Part shown: positions 1-8,853 of the stretch, one piece after another
Position numbering within the stretch: the stretch's first letter is position 1
How the letters are laid out: every line of letters starts with the position of its first letter
Origin: Opitutia bacterium
Lineage (GTDB): Bacteria; Verrucomicrobiota; Verrucomicrobiia; Opitutales; Opitutaceae
Assembly (NCBI GenBank): GCA_947458705.1
Contig: CANHAH010000013.1
Coordinates: 1-38,022 of the forward strand
DNA length: 38,022 nucleotides
Direction: 5' to 3'
Notes under the pieces: generated by a model
Database searches by the model: none
The model's input: the letters and a program-made list of their open reading frames with translations, nothing else
Told to the model about the DNA's origin: nothing
Translations under genes and position numbers: made by a program

Positions 1-2670
1 CCAATCCGGTTGCACGAGTTTGCTGGCATGAGCTGAGTTCGTCGCGGGCGCGGCCATGATCAGGTCCATTTTTCCGTCAGCATGTTTTACGCGGACGGCA
101 ATATGTGAGTCGTCAGCCACCGCGCCGGAGGGCATCTGTAAATCTAGGCGGGTGATCTCTCCGAGCTTTGTTTCTCCAGCGTAAGGTTCGAGCACCGCGA
201 CGAAGGTCGATTGCAATGGCGCGGTTGTGGGAGCCGTTCGACGGATCAAAAGACTGGGGACCCAAGCTTCTTGGCTGATGCCCTTTTCAGCATACATGAG
301 CCAGCTTTCGGCTAAGGAGGCATGGGCACCGCGCGTATGATCGGTGGTGCGCAGGTGGATGGTTTGGCCGGCGGGTAGGTAGCCGTAGCGATCCTCAGCT
401 TTCCAATCTAAGTGCCAGCCCGGAGAGGCGGGCCCGCCGCGAAAGTTACGCATTTGCACGTCGTGGCCGAAGTCTGCAACGGGTGCTAGAGCTAGCCCCT
501 TAGCGCTGGCGGTACCAAAATAGCCGTGGAGAAATCGGGTGTGTTCTTGGCCGCCACTGACCCGAAAGATATCCAACACATAGCTGTCGACGGGTGAAAT
601 ATCTATCAACACCAAGGAGCGCTCATAAGTTTTTAGCGTGGAGGTTTGCACCAGTTTTGGACCCGCCGCCCGGACCCACTGGGTGTGCTGGCCGTTGGCC
701 CAGGCCGTGATTTTCCCTAGCACTTGTTTTTTTCGCGGCTCGAGTTGGAGGCTCAAGGGATCGGTCTCGGGTTGGCCAAAACCAGCGAGTTGATTTTTGC
801 CATCAACAACCACCGTGTTGTGCGCCGCAGTCATTTTATACCAGTTGGCTCGCGGGGAATGCCAACCGCCAAACTGTACGGGCGGATAACCAAACCCGGA
901 GAGCAATTCCAGTCCATGCGCGTACAGGCCCACGTTCATGCCGTCCCCGCGGCCATGGTTACCGCCGATGTCGTAATCAAGCCACACTCCGCGCTCCTTG
1001 TCTCCGGATCCGGAACGCAAAATAGCCAGACCCCATTCGCTCTTATTTACGGAGGCTGGATGCAAGGCTACGCCTTTTTGCTGTATCACTTGGGCTACCA
1101 TCGCTTGAAACGCCGCCGAATCTTGATGTAAAAGATCGTACGGCAGGTCCGTTAAGCTTCGTTGGTTGGCGCGGTACAGCAGTTGCACATAAGTCGGATC
1201 ACCCGTGATTTCGTAAAGTTTTCCAAAGAGCGTAAAATCGGAGACGAATGGAATCCCTCCCAGCACGGGATCGAAGGCAAAGCGGCTGAATGCGGCCCCG
1301 GCATACACCGTGTCCTTCACGCCGAAGGCTCCGGCGTCACCGATTTTCGGGTAATAGGTCTCGCCCAGCCACGTATCCACGTGGAAAAGAAACAGCTGTT
1401 TCACGCTAGGCACACGCTCGACCAGCGTCGCGAGTAAATCGGGGGCCAGACGATCAAAAAGCGCGAGGACGTTGGCCATACTGCGCGGCGCAAAGGTGCT
1501 GTACGCGCCGAGGCCTTTTTCTCCACTCAAGCCATCGACAGCGGTGGCGCGCGCCAACGTGGTTTGGAGGGCATCGAGTAGGGCCGGGCGATTGCGTGGC
1601 CAGTCCAACACCGCTTGATTGATAAGCAGCGTCGTATCCGTGTTGGGGAAGTTGCTAAAAATTTTCTCTGGTTGGCGCAAGACGTGGCGCAAGATGCCGT
1701 CCTCAATGTTGCGCTGAATATCGGCCATCGATTTTTTTGGGTTCGCCAAATGATAGGTCGCGGCCTTCGCAGCTAAAAACTCAACGGCGGTGCGATCTTC
1801 GGCGAGCGCCGGGAAAATCATGTCGTAAGCCAGTGCTAGCTCCATTGTCTCGCGGCATGCGTCATGCCAGACAGTGACTAGACCGGCGCCAACAATTGGA
1901 TCCGCTTTCTCATAGGAGATACCTTGAGTAAGAAAATCGAAGCTCGGATAAAGATCGGCCACACGGTCCAACAAAATGACTGCCTTGTGCGCGTATCGGG
2001 ATTCGCCGGTCAGCACGTAGCTCATGGCGAGCGTACGGATCCCGGCCATCACGACCTGTTTCCACTGACCATAGATCAGATAGGCACTAATGAAATGCCA
2101 GCGCTGAACCCCGTCATAGTAGCCGGTGCCATCGTCCACGCCAAACTGCCGTTGTGGATCGTCGGCACCCGGGTGCTCGGCGTTGAATAACAGCGTTCGA
2201 TCCGCTCGCGCCGGCGCGAAGACGCCGTGCGCATCAAGTCCAGAGCGATAAAATCGAGCGAAGTCGTTTTTGGGAAATAGTTCGTGGCAATGCGGGCAGG
2301 CCGCCTTCCAAGGCTGGCGTATCCCGTCTATTTTCCAGCCATACATCGGCACATCTTTCCGGCAGGAGGGACAAAAGCCGTTCGACCACACCATCCACGA
2401 GCGTCGAAGGGTGGCTCCAAACATCGCCGACCAAAGTTCATCATCTGATTTGTCCAGCCAGACCTGGGCCGCTTTTAAGCACGCCTGAGCCTGGGCCTGA
2501 GCCGCGGGATTACGCTTCAGATTGGCCTGTAAAATATCGGTCGTCGCTTTAGGAAAAAATACGGATTGCTGCTTGGTTTCACCCCTCGCTTCTAGCTTAG
2601 CGGGTGCAGCCCAGCTTACCCCCATAGCCAACATTGCCGAACACCAGACCAGTTTCAGGGTGTAAACCAT
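1..2670 (-). CDS. Heparinase II/III-family polysaccharide lyase, 3' part beyond the left edge
   Basis: An uninterrupted minus-strand frame of 890 codons runs from an ATG at 2670 to the window edge with no stop, so the C-terminus is missing. The first 22 residues form a signal peptide ending near WAAPA, so the protein is exported. Residues 100-128 hold two CxxC pairs (C100/C103 and C125/C128), followed by LFPKND, an arrangement I associate with heparinase II/III-like proteins of Verrucomicrobia and Planctomycetes; it may bind zinc. An alpha/alpha-toroid-like helical region follows. Near residue 571 lies NHGRGDGMN, then a beta-rich part with AAHNTVVVDG, typical of the heparinase II/III C-terminal domain. 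The family cleaves uronic-acid polysaccharides by beta-elimination (PL12, 15, 17 and 21 members); the substrate here is unknown. It is divergent from the NosR-like gene across 206 bases with no clear operator. Family confidence is high, substrate open. Confidence 0.85.
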   Translation of the reverse strand, partial: MVYTLKLVWCSAMLAMGVSWAAPAKLEARGETKQQSVFFPKATTDILQANLKRNPAAQAQAQACLKAAQVWLDKSDDELWSAMFGATLRRSWMVWSNGFCPSCRKDVPMYGWKIDGIRQPWKAACPHCHELFPKNDFARFYRSGLDAHGVFAPARADRTLLFNAEHPGADDPQRQFGVDDGTGYYDGVQRWHFISAYLIYGQWKQVVMAGIRTLAMSYVLTGESRYAHKAVILLDRVADLYPSFDFLTQGISYEKADPIVGAGLVTVWHDACRETMELALAYDMIFPALAEDRTAVEFLAAKAATYHLANPKKSMADIQRNIEDGILRHVLRQPEKIFSNFPNTDTTLLINQAVLDWPRNRPALLDALQTTLARATAVDGLSGEKGLGAYSTFAPRSMANVLALFDRLAPDLLATLVERVPSVKQLFLFHVDTWLGETYYPKIGDAGAFGVKDTVYAGAAFSRFAFDPVLGGIPFVSDFTLFGKLYEITGDPTYVQLLYRANQRSLTDLPYDLLHQDSAAFQAMVAQVIQQKGVALHPASVNKSEWGLAILRSGSGDKERGVWLDYDIGGNHGRGDGMNVGLYAHGLELLSGFGYPPVQFGGWHSPRANWYKMTAAHNTVVVDGKNQLAGFGQPETDPLSLQLEPRKKQVLGKITAWANGQHTQWVRAAGPKLVQTSTLKTYERSLVLIDISPVDSYVLDIFRVSGGQEHTRFLHGYFGTASAKGLALAPVADFGHDVQMRNFRGGPASPGWHLDWKAEDRYGYLPAGQTIHLRTTDHTRGAHASLAESWLMYAEKGISQEAWVPSLLIRRTAPTTAPLQSTFVAVLEPYAGETKLGEITRLDLQMPSGAVADDSHIAVRVKHADGKMDLIMAAPATNSAHASKLVQPDW

Positions 2671-2876
2671 GCTCAGAGCTTTTACGTTCGAAACAACAAT
2701 AGGGAGTAAATTCTAGGTTCAGCCCAGTGGCATTTAATGAACGATCACGCGAGATTTCCCCCGGCGGCTCCACGTACAGCGAGGAGATGGGAACGGTTCA
2801 AAGGGCTCGCCAAAATCGTGGTATACGCAAATGACTTAGCGTCCCGCTGCGGCCTCCTCCGCGGCGATACCCGGCG

Positions 2877-4142
2877 TTGAAAACCTTACTTATCCAGCTC
2901 TACCGTTTTGCTGTCGTTGTTACCATCGCGTGGTTAATCCGCGACGTCGCGGTGCGTCAGCGTGTGCAGGGCGATTCCCCAGTCGTCGCGAGCGAAATCG
3001 TTTCTTTGCTTCCGGAGGCGTTTAAATTGCGTCCTGATGACTCGGCGCGTGATGGACTTTTTGTGCTCGATCGCGCCGGTCGCGAACTTGGCTATGTGGT
3101 GCGCACCCAACCGGCGTGCCGGGATATCATCGGCTACGCGGGTACCACCGACGCGCTCATCGTACTTGACCGTGATTGGAAAATCCTGGGTTTAAAAATT
3201 CATGCCTCGGAAGACACCGCCAGCTACATCAACGACATCACCTTGGATCGGCGCTTTTTAAAGAAATGGAACGGCCTTACCTGGGACGCCGCGGCGGGAC
3301 TCGATCTGAAAGCAGCCGGGATCGAAGGTGTTTCGGGCTCTACGATGACGAGCATGGCTATTGCTCAAAGCGTAAAAGCTCGGCTTCAACTCAGCCGCGA
3401 TCAACTCGCCTCACGTGTGCCCTTGCGCTTTGCCGCAAGGGACTTCGCGCTGCTCGGGGTGCTTGCCGCCGCGGGTGTCATGGCCTTCGGCCGCGCGCAG
3501 TGGCGGCAGCGTTGGAAAAGACCTTACCAAATCGCACTGCTCGTTTATGTGGGTTTTATCGCGAGTGATTTCATCGCGCAAAAAATTCTGATGGGTTGGG
3601 CGCGCGGCGGCGTGCCATGGACGACCGCGCCCGGTTTACTATTGCTCACGGTGGCGGCCCTCGTTGTGCCCTGGGCGAGTGGGAAACCATTTTATTGTCA
3701 CCACATCTGCCCGCATGGCGCCGCGCAGGAACTTATCAGTCAAATTCGGCCTAAGCGTTTTCAACTCACGCTCTCGGCTGATGTGATCCGAGGTTTAGAA
3801 ATTTTGCCGGGTGCTTTGCTCTTTTTCACCTTGGTCGTCGCCATGGTCGCGTTGCCGTTTGACCTCGCCGGACTCGAGCCGTTTGCGGCCTATGTAATCC
3901 GCTCCGCCGGAGTCGCGACGCTCGCGGTCGCAGGGATTGGTTTAGTCGCGGCATTTTTCGTACCGCAGGCTTATTGTCGTTTCGGTTGTCCCACGGGTGC
4001 ATTGCTCAATTTCGTGCGTGCACGTGGAGCGACAGATTCTTTTTCGCGCCGCGATGCGGTGGCGCTAGGCTTGGTCATTTTAGCCTTCGCTTTGAACCTC
4101 AATCAGCTCGCGCTGCTACGTTGGATCCAGGGCGTCCCATGA
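2877..4142 (+). CDS. NosR-like FMN-binding membrane redox protein
   Basis: 421 residues starting at TTG 2877; no good ATG precedes the first membrane segment. Residues 5-22 are a membrane anchor. A periplasmic FMN-binding domain follows, with the flavinylation-type motif SGSTMT at 153-158; T156 is the likely FMN attachment residue by analogy with NqrC, RnfG and NosR. The C-terminal half has several membrane helices and two CxxxCP motifs (C274/C278 and C367/C371), as in the membrane part of NosR/NirI. The 8-iron ferredoxin tail of full NosR is absent and no nosZ is nearby. It probably passes electrons across the inner membrane to an unknown acceptor. The stop overlaps the apbE start in ATGA (4139-4142), so the flavoprotein and its flavin transferase are made together. 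Role as a flavinylated electron carrier is well supported; the partner is not known. Confidence 0.85.
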   Translation: MKTLLIQLYRFAVVVTIAWLIRDVAVRQRVQGDSPVVASEIVSLLPEAFKLRPDDSARDGLFVLDRAGRELGYVVRTQPACRDIIGYAGTTDALIVLDRDWKILGLKIHASEDTASYINDITLDRRFLKKWNGLTWDAAAGLDLKAAGIEGVSGSTMTSMAIAQSVKARLQLSRDQLASRVPLRFAARDFALLGVLAAAGVMAFGRAQWRQRWKRPYQIALLVYVGFIASDFIAQKILMGWARGGVPWTTAPGLLLLTVAALVVPWASGKPFYCHHICPHGAAQELISQIRPKRFQLTLSADVIRGLEILPGALLFFTLVVAMVALPFDLAGLEPFAAYVIRSAGVATLAVAGIGLVAAFFVPQAYCRFGCPTGALLNFVRARGATDSFSRRDAVALGLVILAFALNLNQLALLRWIQGVP

Positions 4143-5152
4143 AATTGGGGCGGGAATTTTTTTTGGCGTTAGGATTTTTCGTGGCACCGCTAATGGCCAC
4201 GGAGCCCGTGGTGCTGAACGGTCGCGCGATGGGTACGACCTGGACGGTGAAATTTTTTCAACCCTCGCTGCCGCTTAATCCTGCGTCCCTGCACCCGCGC
4301 ATCACAGAGAAATTGGAGCAACTGGAGCAGCAATTTTCCACGTACCGGCCTACGTCGGAACTTTCGCGTTTTAACGCGGCGAAACGTACGGAGTGGATCG
4401 CGGTTTCACCTGAAATCGCGCGGGTCGCGGCGGCAGCCCAAGCGTTGAGTTGGCGCACCGAGGGCGCCTTCGATGTGACGGTGTCACCGTTGGTGCAGCT
4501 TTGGGGTTTTGGGACGCAGCGCCGGGCCTCACCGCCGCCGGCCCAGGAAATCGCGATTGCGCGCGCGCTGGTGGATTGGCGTCGGCTCGAAGCAAGGCAG
4601 TCACCGCCGGCGCTACGTAAAACGCAGCCGGATCTGTCGGCGGATTTTTCGTCGATGGCTAAAGGCTTCGCGGTGGATGAACTCGCTGAACAGCTCCTCG
4701 CGCTCGGCGTGGCTGAGGGTTGGGTGCAGATCGGCGGCGATATTAAAACGGTGGGCGCACGTGGTTGGCGTGCCGGGATTGCTTCGCCGGGAGCGTCGGG
4801 GTCGGAGCCGGCAGCGACGGCACAGACGCTCGAATTGGTCGGGCGCGCGCTTTCGACCTCGGGCGATACGAATAATTTTTTCCTGTATGAGGGGCGACGT
4901 TACGGGCACATCATCGATCCGCGCACCGGCGATCCGGTGCGTGGTGAAGTGGCGGCGGTTAGTGTGATGGATACCTCATGCGCGACTTCGAGTGCGCAGG
5001 CGACGGCGTTGTTTGTGCTCGGCGCGGAGCAGGGTTTTACTTTCGCGGTGCGCGAGCGAATCGCCGCGCTGTTTATCGTGCGTACGGGCGAAAAATTTAC
5101 GCTCAAACCGACGCCGGAGTGGCCTCAAGGCCCGGCTTCGGGTGGGCGCTGA
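4139..5152 (+). CDS. apbE: FAD:protein FMN transferase (ApbE family)
   Basis: 337 residues from the ATG that overlaps the NosR-like stop codon; longer upstream readings lie inside that gene. ApbE proteins transfer FMN from FAD to a threonine of target flavoproteins outside the cytoplasm, here presumably the upstream protein. Residues 1-20 look like a signal peptide. Family motifs seen: RAMGTTWTV (29-37), STYRPTSELSRFN (67-79), FDVTVSPL (111-118), SSMAKGFAVD (171-180), QIGGDIKTVG (197-206), STSGD (239-243) and HIIDPRTG (257-264). An oddity is the usual AD(A/L)xxT metal site near the C-terminus, which reads SSAQAT (284-289): Ser285 stands where a metal-coordinating Asp is expected, while Thr289 is kept. 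Membership is certain; full activity is less sure because of that change. The last 28 bases overlap the convergent gene on the other strand. Confidence 0.92.
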   Translation: MKLGREFFLALGFFVAPLMATEPVVLNGRAMGTTWTVKFFQPSLPLNPASLHPRITEKLEQLEQQFSTYRPTSELSRFNAAKRTEWIAVSPEIARVAAAAQALSWRTEGAFDVTVSPLVQLWGFGTQRRASPPPAQEIAIARALVDWRRLEARQSPPALRKTQPDLSADFSSMAKGFAVDELAEQLLALGVAEGWVQIGGDIKTVGARGWRAGIASPGASGSEPAATAQTLELVGRALSTSGDTNNFFLYEGRRYGHIIDPRTGDPVRGEVAAVSVMDTSCATSSAQATALFVLGAEQGFTFAVRERIAALFIVRTGEKFTLKPTPEWPQGPASGGR

Positions 5153-5967
5153 GATTTGGAACTGGGCTCGGTGAGTTCGCTCACGGAGGTGGTGCGCCAG
5201 TTAAGTGTGATGGAGAGAATGCGAAAAACAAAAGTAAGACCAATGGCTCCTACGGCCGCGTGCGTCGGCGTGAGTTGGAGTTGGGTGACGAAAAATACAA
5301 ACAGCACGGAGCCGGCGAGGGCGGCGAGGGCGTAGAATTGGCCGGGTTTAAAAACAAGCGGCTCTTCGCGCGTAATGAGATCACGGAGCAGGCCGCCGCC
5401 GGCGGCGTTGATTACGCCGACTAGGACGGCCGCAGGAATGGCGAGGCCGGCGAATAGGGCTTTTTGGGTGCCAAAGGCGGCGTAGGCGCCGAGGCCGAGG
5501 GCGTCGATAATGGCGATAGCGCGCCGGAAGTGTTTGATGCGGCGACCAAAGATCGCGCAGACGATCGTCGCAGCGATTATGACCTCGATGTAGCGTGCAT
5601 CGGTGAGGAGCGGTGTCGGGGTGGTGGCGGGGATAAACACGCCGTCGCGAATGAGCCCGCCCCCGATGCTGGAGACCAGCGCGAGGAAGAATACCCCGAC
5701 GATATCGTAGCCGCGCTTAAGGCCAGCCAGCGCACCGGTAAGAGCGAAGGCGAAGGTCGCGCCGAGATCAAAAATGACAGGAAGTTGAAACGTGGTGGCT
5801 GGCACAGGACGCACTATGGTGCCGCGGTTACAGCACGCAAGGCGCCGCGTTGTTGTAGCCAAGCCGTCAAATTCGGATTCAAAGTCGATGGTTTTACCGT
5901 CGCCGGCTGCGCGGCCCTCCCTACGGGCTTTGGTCTTGGAGAGGACCAAGGTTGTGGTCTCGCTCAC
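5125..5967 (-). CDS. TRIC/YadS-like membrane protein (UPF0126 repeats)
   Basis: Up to 280 residues, with about seven hydrophobic segments after residue 62 arranged as two similar halves: FDLGATFAFALTGALAG followed by GGGLIRDG, and IIDALGLGAYAAFGTQKAL followed by GGGLLRDL. This is the duplicated UPF0126 (Gly_transporter/TRIC-like) pattern of bacterial YadS/YicG proteins, which act as small-molecule or cation channels or glycine transporters; the substrate here is unknown. The ATG at 5967 adds about 50 hydrophilic residues not typical of the family. GTG codons at 5814 or 5805, just before FQLPVIFDLG, give the usual length near 225 residues and may be the true start. The gene converges on apbE with a 28-base overlap, so the two transcripts are antisense at their ends. 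Confidence 0.82.
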   Translation of the reverse strand: MSETTTLVLSKTKARREGRAAGDGKTIDFESEFDGLATTTRRLACCNRGTIVRPVPATTFQLPVIFDLGATFAFALTGALAGLKRGYDIVGVFFLALVSSIGGGLIRDGVFIPATTPTPLLTDARYIEVIIAATIVCAIFGRRIKHFRRAIAIIDALGLGAYAAFGTQKALFAGLAIPAAVLVGVINAAGGGLLRDLITREEPLVFKPGQFYALAALAGSVLFVFFVTQLQLTPTHAAVGAIGLTFVFRILSITLNWRTTSVSELTEPSSKSQRPPEAGP

Positions 5968-5997
5968 GAATGCGATTTGAGGCAGTGCGGCCTAATA

Positions 5998-6018
5998 GCG
6001 TGAATTTAAAGTTCACGC
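5998..6018. repeat. 7-base inverted repeat between two genes
   Basis: GCGTGAA (5998-6004) and TTCACGC (6012-6018) pair perfectly around TTTAAAG, in the 163-base gap between the UPF0126 gene and the end of the sulfatase gene. There is no T-run on either side, so a Rho-independent terminator is unlikely; a protein-binding site upstream of the UPF0126 gene is more likely. Two shorter perfect palindromes lie nearby at 6065-6075 and 6092-6104. Function is not established. Confidence 0.4.
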
Positions 6019-6130
6019 TGAGTTTAAATGATACCTTAACCCGAACCAATTTTTAGAAAACGCGCCTTGCCAAGGATCATGAGTTCGGGACGGCTAACTT
6101 AGCCCCAATTTTGAAATGTGAGACCGGCGG

Positions 6131-7564
6131 TTATGGGGCCGACGGCATGGCGGCACGGGCCGAAGTAAGGATCCGATCGAGTTCGACTTCCATTACCTTT
6201 CGAACTGCGGCGGCTGTCGGAGCAGTGATGAGATTGGAAACCTCGAAGGGATCTTCCTGTAGGTCATAGAGCTCGTTCATATCCTTGAGATCGCGGTAGC
6301 GTATGTATTTGTAGCGCTCGGTTCTCACGGCGTCGTAGCCCATCTTTAGTGTACGCGGGAACACGATATCGGTCGTATACTCGATCAGAAACGATTTGCG
6401 CCAATCCGCCGGCGTGCGCGCGAAGAGTGGCATGAGCGAGTGCCCGTCGATGTTGGGCAGGGCCGGCGCGCCGGTGAGTTCCACGATCGTGGGGGCAAGA
6501 TCGGTAGTAAGCGCCATGCCGGTCGGTTCCGCGCCGGCTTTCACGCGCGGCGGGTAGCGCATCAGGAGAGGCAGCCGAATGGATTCCTCGTAGGCGAGGC
6601 GACGTTCTTCGCTGAGGCCGTGCTCGCCGTAGAAATAGCCGTTGTCACCGATCACCATCACCACGGTCTGGTTCAGTGTGCCCTGTTTTTCCAATTCGGC
6701 CAGAATCTGGCCGAGGCCTTCGTCGACGGCGGCCAACATGCGCAGGCGGTCGCGAATTGTCTCATCAGGAGTCACGGTATCCGGGCCTAGAGGCTTCAAG
6801 CCCGGGATGGGGCGTTCGAGCGCCGGTTTGTCTTTGGGCGGCACGGCGTAGTTTCCCCGGCGCGACGGTTGAGCGTCGGCATAGAGCGTCTTGTGGCGCT
6901 CGGCTGGAATGAAGCCGCCTTCGCCGATCGCAACCGAAGTGCCATCCGCCCGCTGAACCTTGTTCGGGTGAAGTGCTTTGTGGGAGACAATCAGTAGGAA
7001 GGGCGTAGTGCGGGGTTGCTGAATGAAACTCAACGCGCGTTGGGTGAAAATATCCGTCACGTATCCCGGCGCGCGGGCCAAGCGACCGTTCTCAAACAGT
7101 TCGGGATCCGCCACCTCGCCCTGGCCTTTCATTGAAACCCAATAATCGAAGCCGGGCCGCGGGGTGGGGTCGTTGCCCATGTGCCACTTGCCGATGAAAC
7201 CCGTGTTGTAACCGGACGCACGGAGCGTCCGCGCGAACGTCGGCAGTTCGTGGCTGCGCGGGCTGCGGTCGGTGTTGTCGAGGATGCCGTGGTGGCGGGT
7301 TTGCAGACCGGTAAGGATATTGGCCCGGCTCGGGGAACACAGCGGCGTGACGGCGAAGAAATTTTTGAACTGCGCGCCTTCGCGGGCGATGCGGTCAATA
7401 TGGGGTGTGCGCGCGAACGGATGGCCGGCGGCGCCGAAATCGTCGAAACGAAGATCGTCCACGATCACGAGCAAGATATTGGGCCGCGGCTCGGCGGCGG
7501 ACGTGGCCGACGCGAGCAGGAGACCGGCGAAGGCGGAGAGGAGCGGAAGCAGCGCGGTTCTCAT
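6131..7564 (-). CDS. Secreted sulfatase, formylglycine type
   Basis: 477 residues from ATG 7564. A signal peptide (1-23, ending TSAA) sends it out of the cytoplasm. The N-terminal metal site NILLVIVDD (29-37), the CSPSR signature with Cys76 as the residue to be converted to formylglycine, the TG that follows, and GKWHMG (125-130, Lys126/His128) are the standard alkaline-phosphatase-fold sulfatase motifs; GDNGYFYGEHGL later holds the second metal Asp-Asn pair. It should remove sulfate esters from a carbohydrate, most like N-acetylglucosamine-6-sulfatase or heparan/arylsulfatase relatives. No formylglycine-generating enzyme or anSME is in the window. It is the last gene of the sigma-FecR-receptor operon, 38 bases after the serine hydrolase, which suggests its substrate is the ligand sensed by the receptor. 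Family is certain; exact substrate is not. Confidence 0.93.
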   Translation of the reverse strand: MRTALLPLLSAFAGLLLASATSAAEPRPNILLVIVDDLRFDDFGAAGHPFARTPHIDRIAREGAQFKNFFAVTPLCSPSRANILTGLQTRHHGILDNTDRSPRSHELPTFARTLRASGYNTGFIGKWHMGNDPTPRPGFDYWVSMKGQGEVADPELFENGRLARAPGYVTDIFTQRALSFIQQPRTTPFLLIVSHKALHPNKVQRADGTSVAIGEGGFIPAERHKTLYADAQPSRRGNYAVPPKDKPALERPIPGLKPLGPDTVTPDETIRDRLRMLAAVDEGLGQILAELEKQGTLNQTVVMVIGDNGYFYGEHGLSEERRLAYEESIRLPLLMRYPPRVKAGAEPTGMALTTDLAPTIVELTGAPALPNIDGHSLMPLFARTPADWRKSFLIEYTTDIVFPRTLKMGYDAVRTERYKYIRYRDLKDMNELYDLQEDPFEVSNLITAPTAAAVRKVMEVELDRILTSARAAMPSAP

Positions 7565-7602
7565 AAAGGCGAAAAATGTGGGTTAGCGGAGGACAGGTGG
7601 AC

Positions 7603-8844
7603 TTATTCGAGTGCTTGGAGCACGGTTGCCGAGATAATATGCCGCAGCCGATTGCGGATTTCTCCGGGGGCCGCCGCCATCAGCACCACGGAGAGTTCCT
7701 CTTTGCGATCGACCCAAAAATAAGTGCCGCTGCCGCCGCCCCAATTGAAATCTCCGGGCGTGCCCAACATGCCGGAACCGACGGTGGCGCGGCGCACGGC
7801 CACGCTCAGGCCGAAGCCGTAACCCTGGACATTTCCTCTCGACCACAACCGGTCCAAATTGATCTCGGGCGTCATCTGGTCCGAAGTCATGAACTCGACC
7901 GATTTCCGACCGATGTAGCGGTGGCCGTCGAGCGTGCCGTGCTGACGGAGCATTTCCGCGAAGTGCAGGTAATCGAGGGCCGTCGAGTAGACGTGGTTGC
8001 CGCCGCTATCGCGCAAGGGCGGTGTGGTGCGGAGCCGGGAGTTGGTCGGTTCGCCGGTGAGCGGATCGGTCTTAAACGGTCGGGCAAAACGGAGGGCTTT
8101 GGCGGGAGGCACGAAGTAGCCGGTGTCGATCATGCCCAGCGGCCCGAAGAGGTTCTCCGCCTGATAGTCGCCCAGTCGTTGCTTGGTCAGCGTTTCGATG
8201 ACGGCCCCGACTACTTCAAAGCCCACGCCGTAGTCCCAGCGCGTGCCCGGATGGTTGTGCAGGGGCAATCGGCCCAGACGTTCGATCAGGTCTATCGCCG
8301 TGCGGTCAGTCGCGGTGAGTTCGAGGTATTTGCGCTCAAGCTCGTTTCCGGTGGCGACTCCGTTGGTCATGCCGGCGGTGTGGCGCATCAGGTCCTGCAT
8401 CGTCGGTTGGCGGCGGGCGGGCTCGGTGCCGGCGGCGGTGACAACCTGCCGGTCGGCGAGCTGGGGCAAGTGCCGGGACACCGGATCTTCGAGCAGCAAC
8501 TGCCCGGTTTCGACGAGCCTGAGGGCACCGACCGTCGTCATCGGCTTCGTCAGAGACGCGATGGGAAAGATCGCGTCCTTCGGCATCGGCGTGCCGCTGG
8601 CCGGATCAAGCGCGCCGAAGGCTTCATGGTAAATTAGCTTACCACGCCGGGCGATGGCGACGACAGCGCCGGGAATCGCGCCCTGCTGCACCTCCGCATG
8701 GAGCGCGGCTCCGATCTGCTCCAACCGCACGGCGGAGACTCCTACGGCCGACGGCACGGCGGGCTCCAACGCCGCCCCGTCGGCGGCAACCGAAAGGGCG
8801 AAAAGAAGCGCTCCTCTGCTGACGAGCCGAGTTTTCGTCGTCAT
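7603..8844 (-). CDS. Serine hydrolase of the class C beta-lactamase/esterase (S12) family
   Basis: 413 residues, ATG 8844, with a likely signal peptide (about 1-24). The beta-lactamase fold motifs are visible: nucleophile S97-L-T-K100, HTAGMT (155-160) and the second motif as Y205-G-V, where classic enzymes have YxN; this variant is common in family VIII esterases and EstB-like proteins. The C-terminal GGGSGTYFWVD region replaces the KTG box. The likely activity is hydrolysis of an ester, for example an acetyl group on a glycan, or of a small peptide or lactone, outside the cytoplasm, rather than antibiotic resistance. It starts 9 bases after the TonB receptor stop and precedes the sulfatase, so the three probably serve one substrate. 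Family confidence is high; substrate unknown. Confidence 0.88.
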   Translation of the reverse strand: MTTKTRLVSRGALLFALSVAADGAALEPAVPSAVGVSAVRLEQIGAALHAEVQQGAIPGAVVAIARRGKLIYHEAFGALDPASGTPMPKDAIFPIASLTKPMTTVGALRLVETGQLLLEDPVSRHLPQLADRQVVTAAGTEPARRQPTMQDLMRHTAGMTNGVATGNELERKYLELTATDRTAIDLIERLGRLPLHNHPGTRWDYGVGFEVVGAVIETLTKQRLGDYQAENLFGPLGMIDTGYFVPPAKALRFARPFKTDPLTGEPTNSRLRTTPPLRDSGGNHVYSTALDYLHFAEMLRQHGTLDGHRYIGRKSVEFMTSDQMTPEINLDRLWSRGNVQGYGFGLSVAVRRATVGSGMLGTPGDFNWGGGSGTYFWVDRKEELSVVLMAAAPGEIRNRLRHIISATVLQALE

Positions 8845-8853
8845 CGTTCGTTT

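Noticed and set aside
724-2488. Plus-strand reading frames of 70-135 codons in the left part of the window
   Set aside because: They lie antisense to the continuous 890-codon heparinase-like frame and resemble no known protein.
5998-6018. Rho-independent terminator at the 7-base inverted repeat
   Set aside because: No T-run follows on either strand.
7603-8844. Antibiotic-resistance beta-lactamase
   Set aside because: The second motif is YGV rather than YxN, the KTG box is replaced, and the operon context points to an esterase-like hydrolase.
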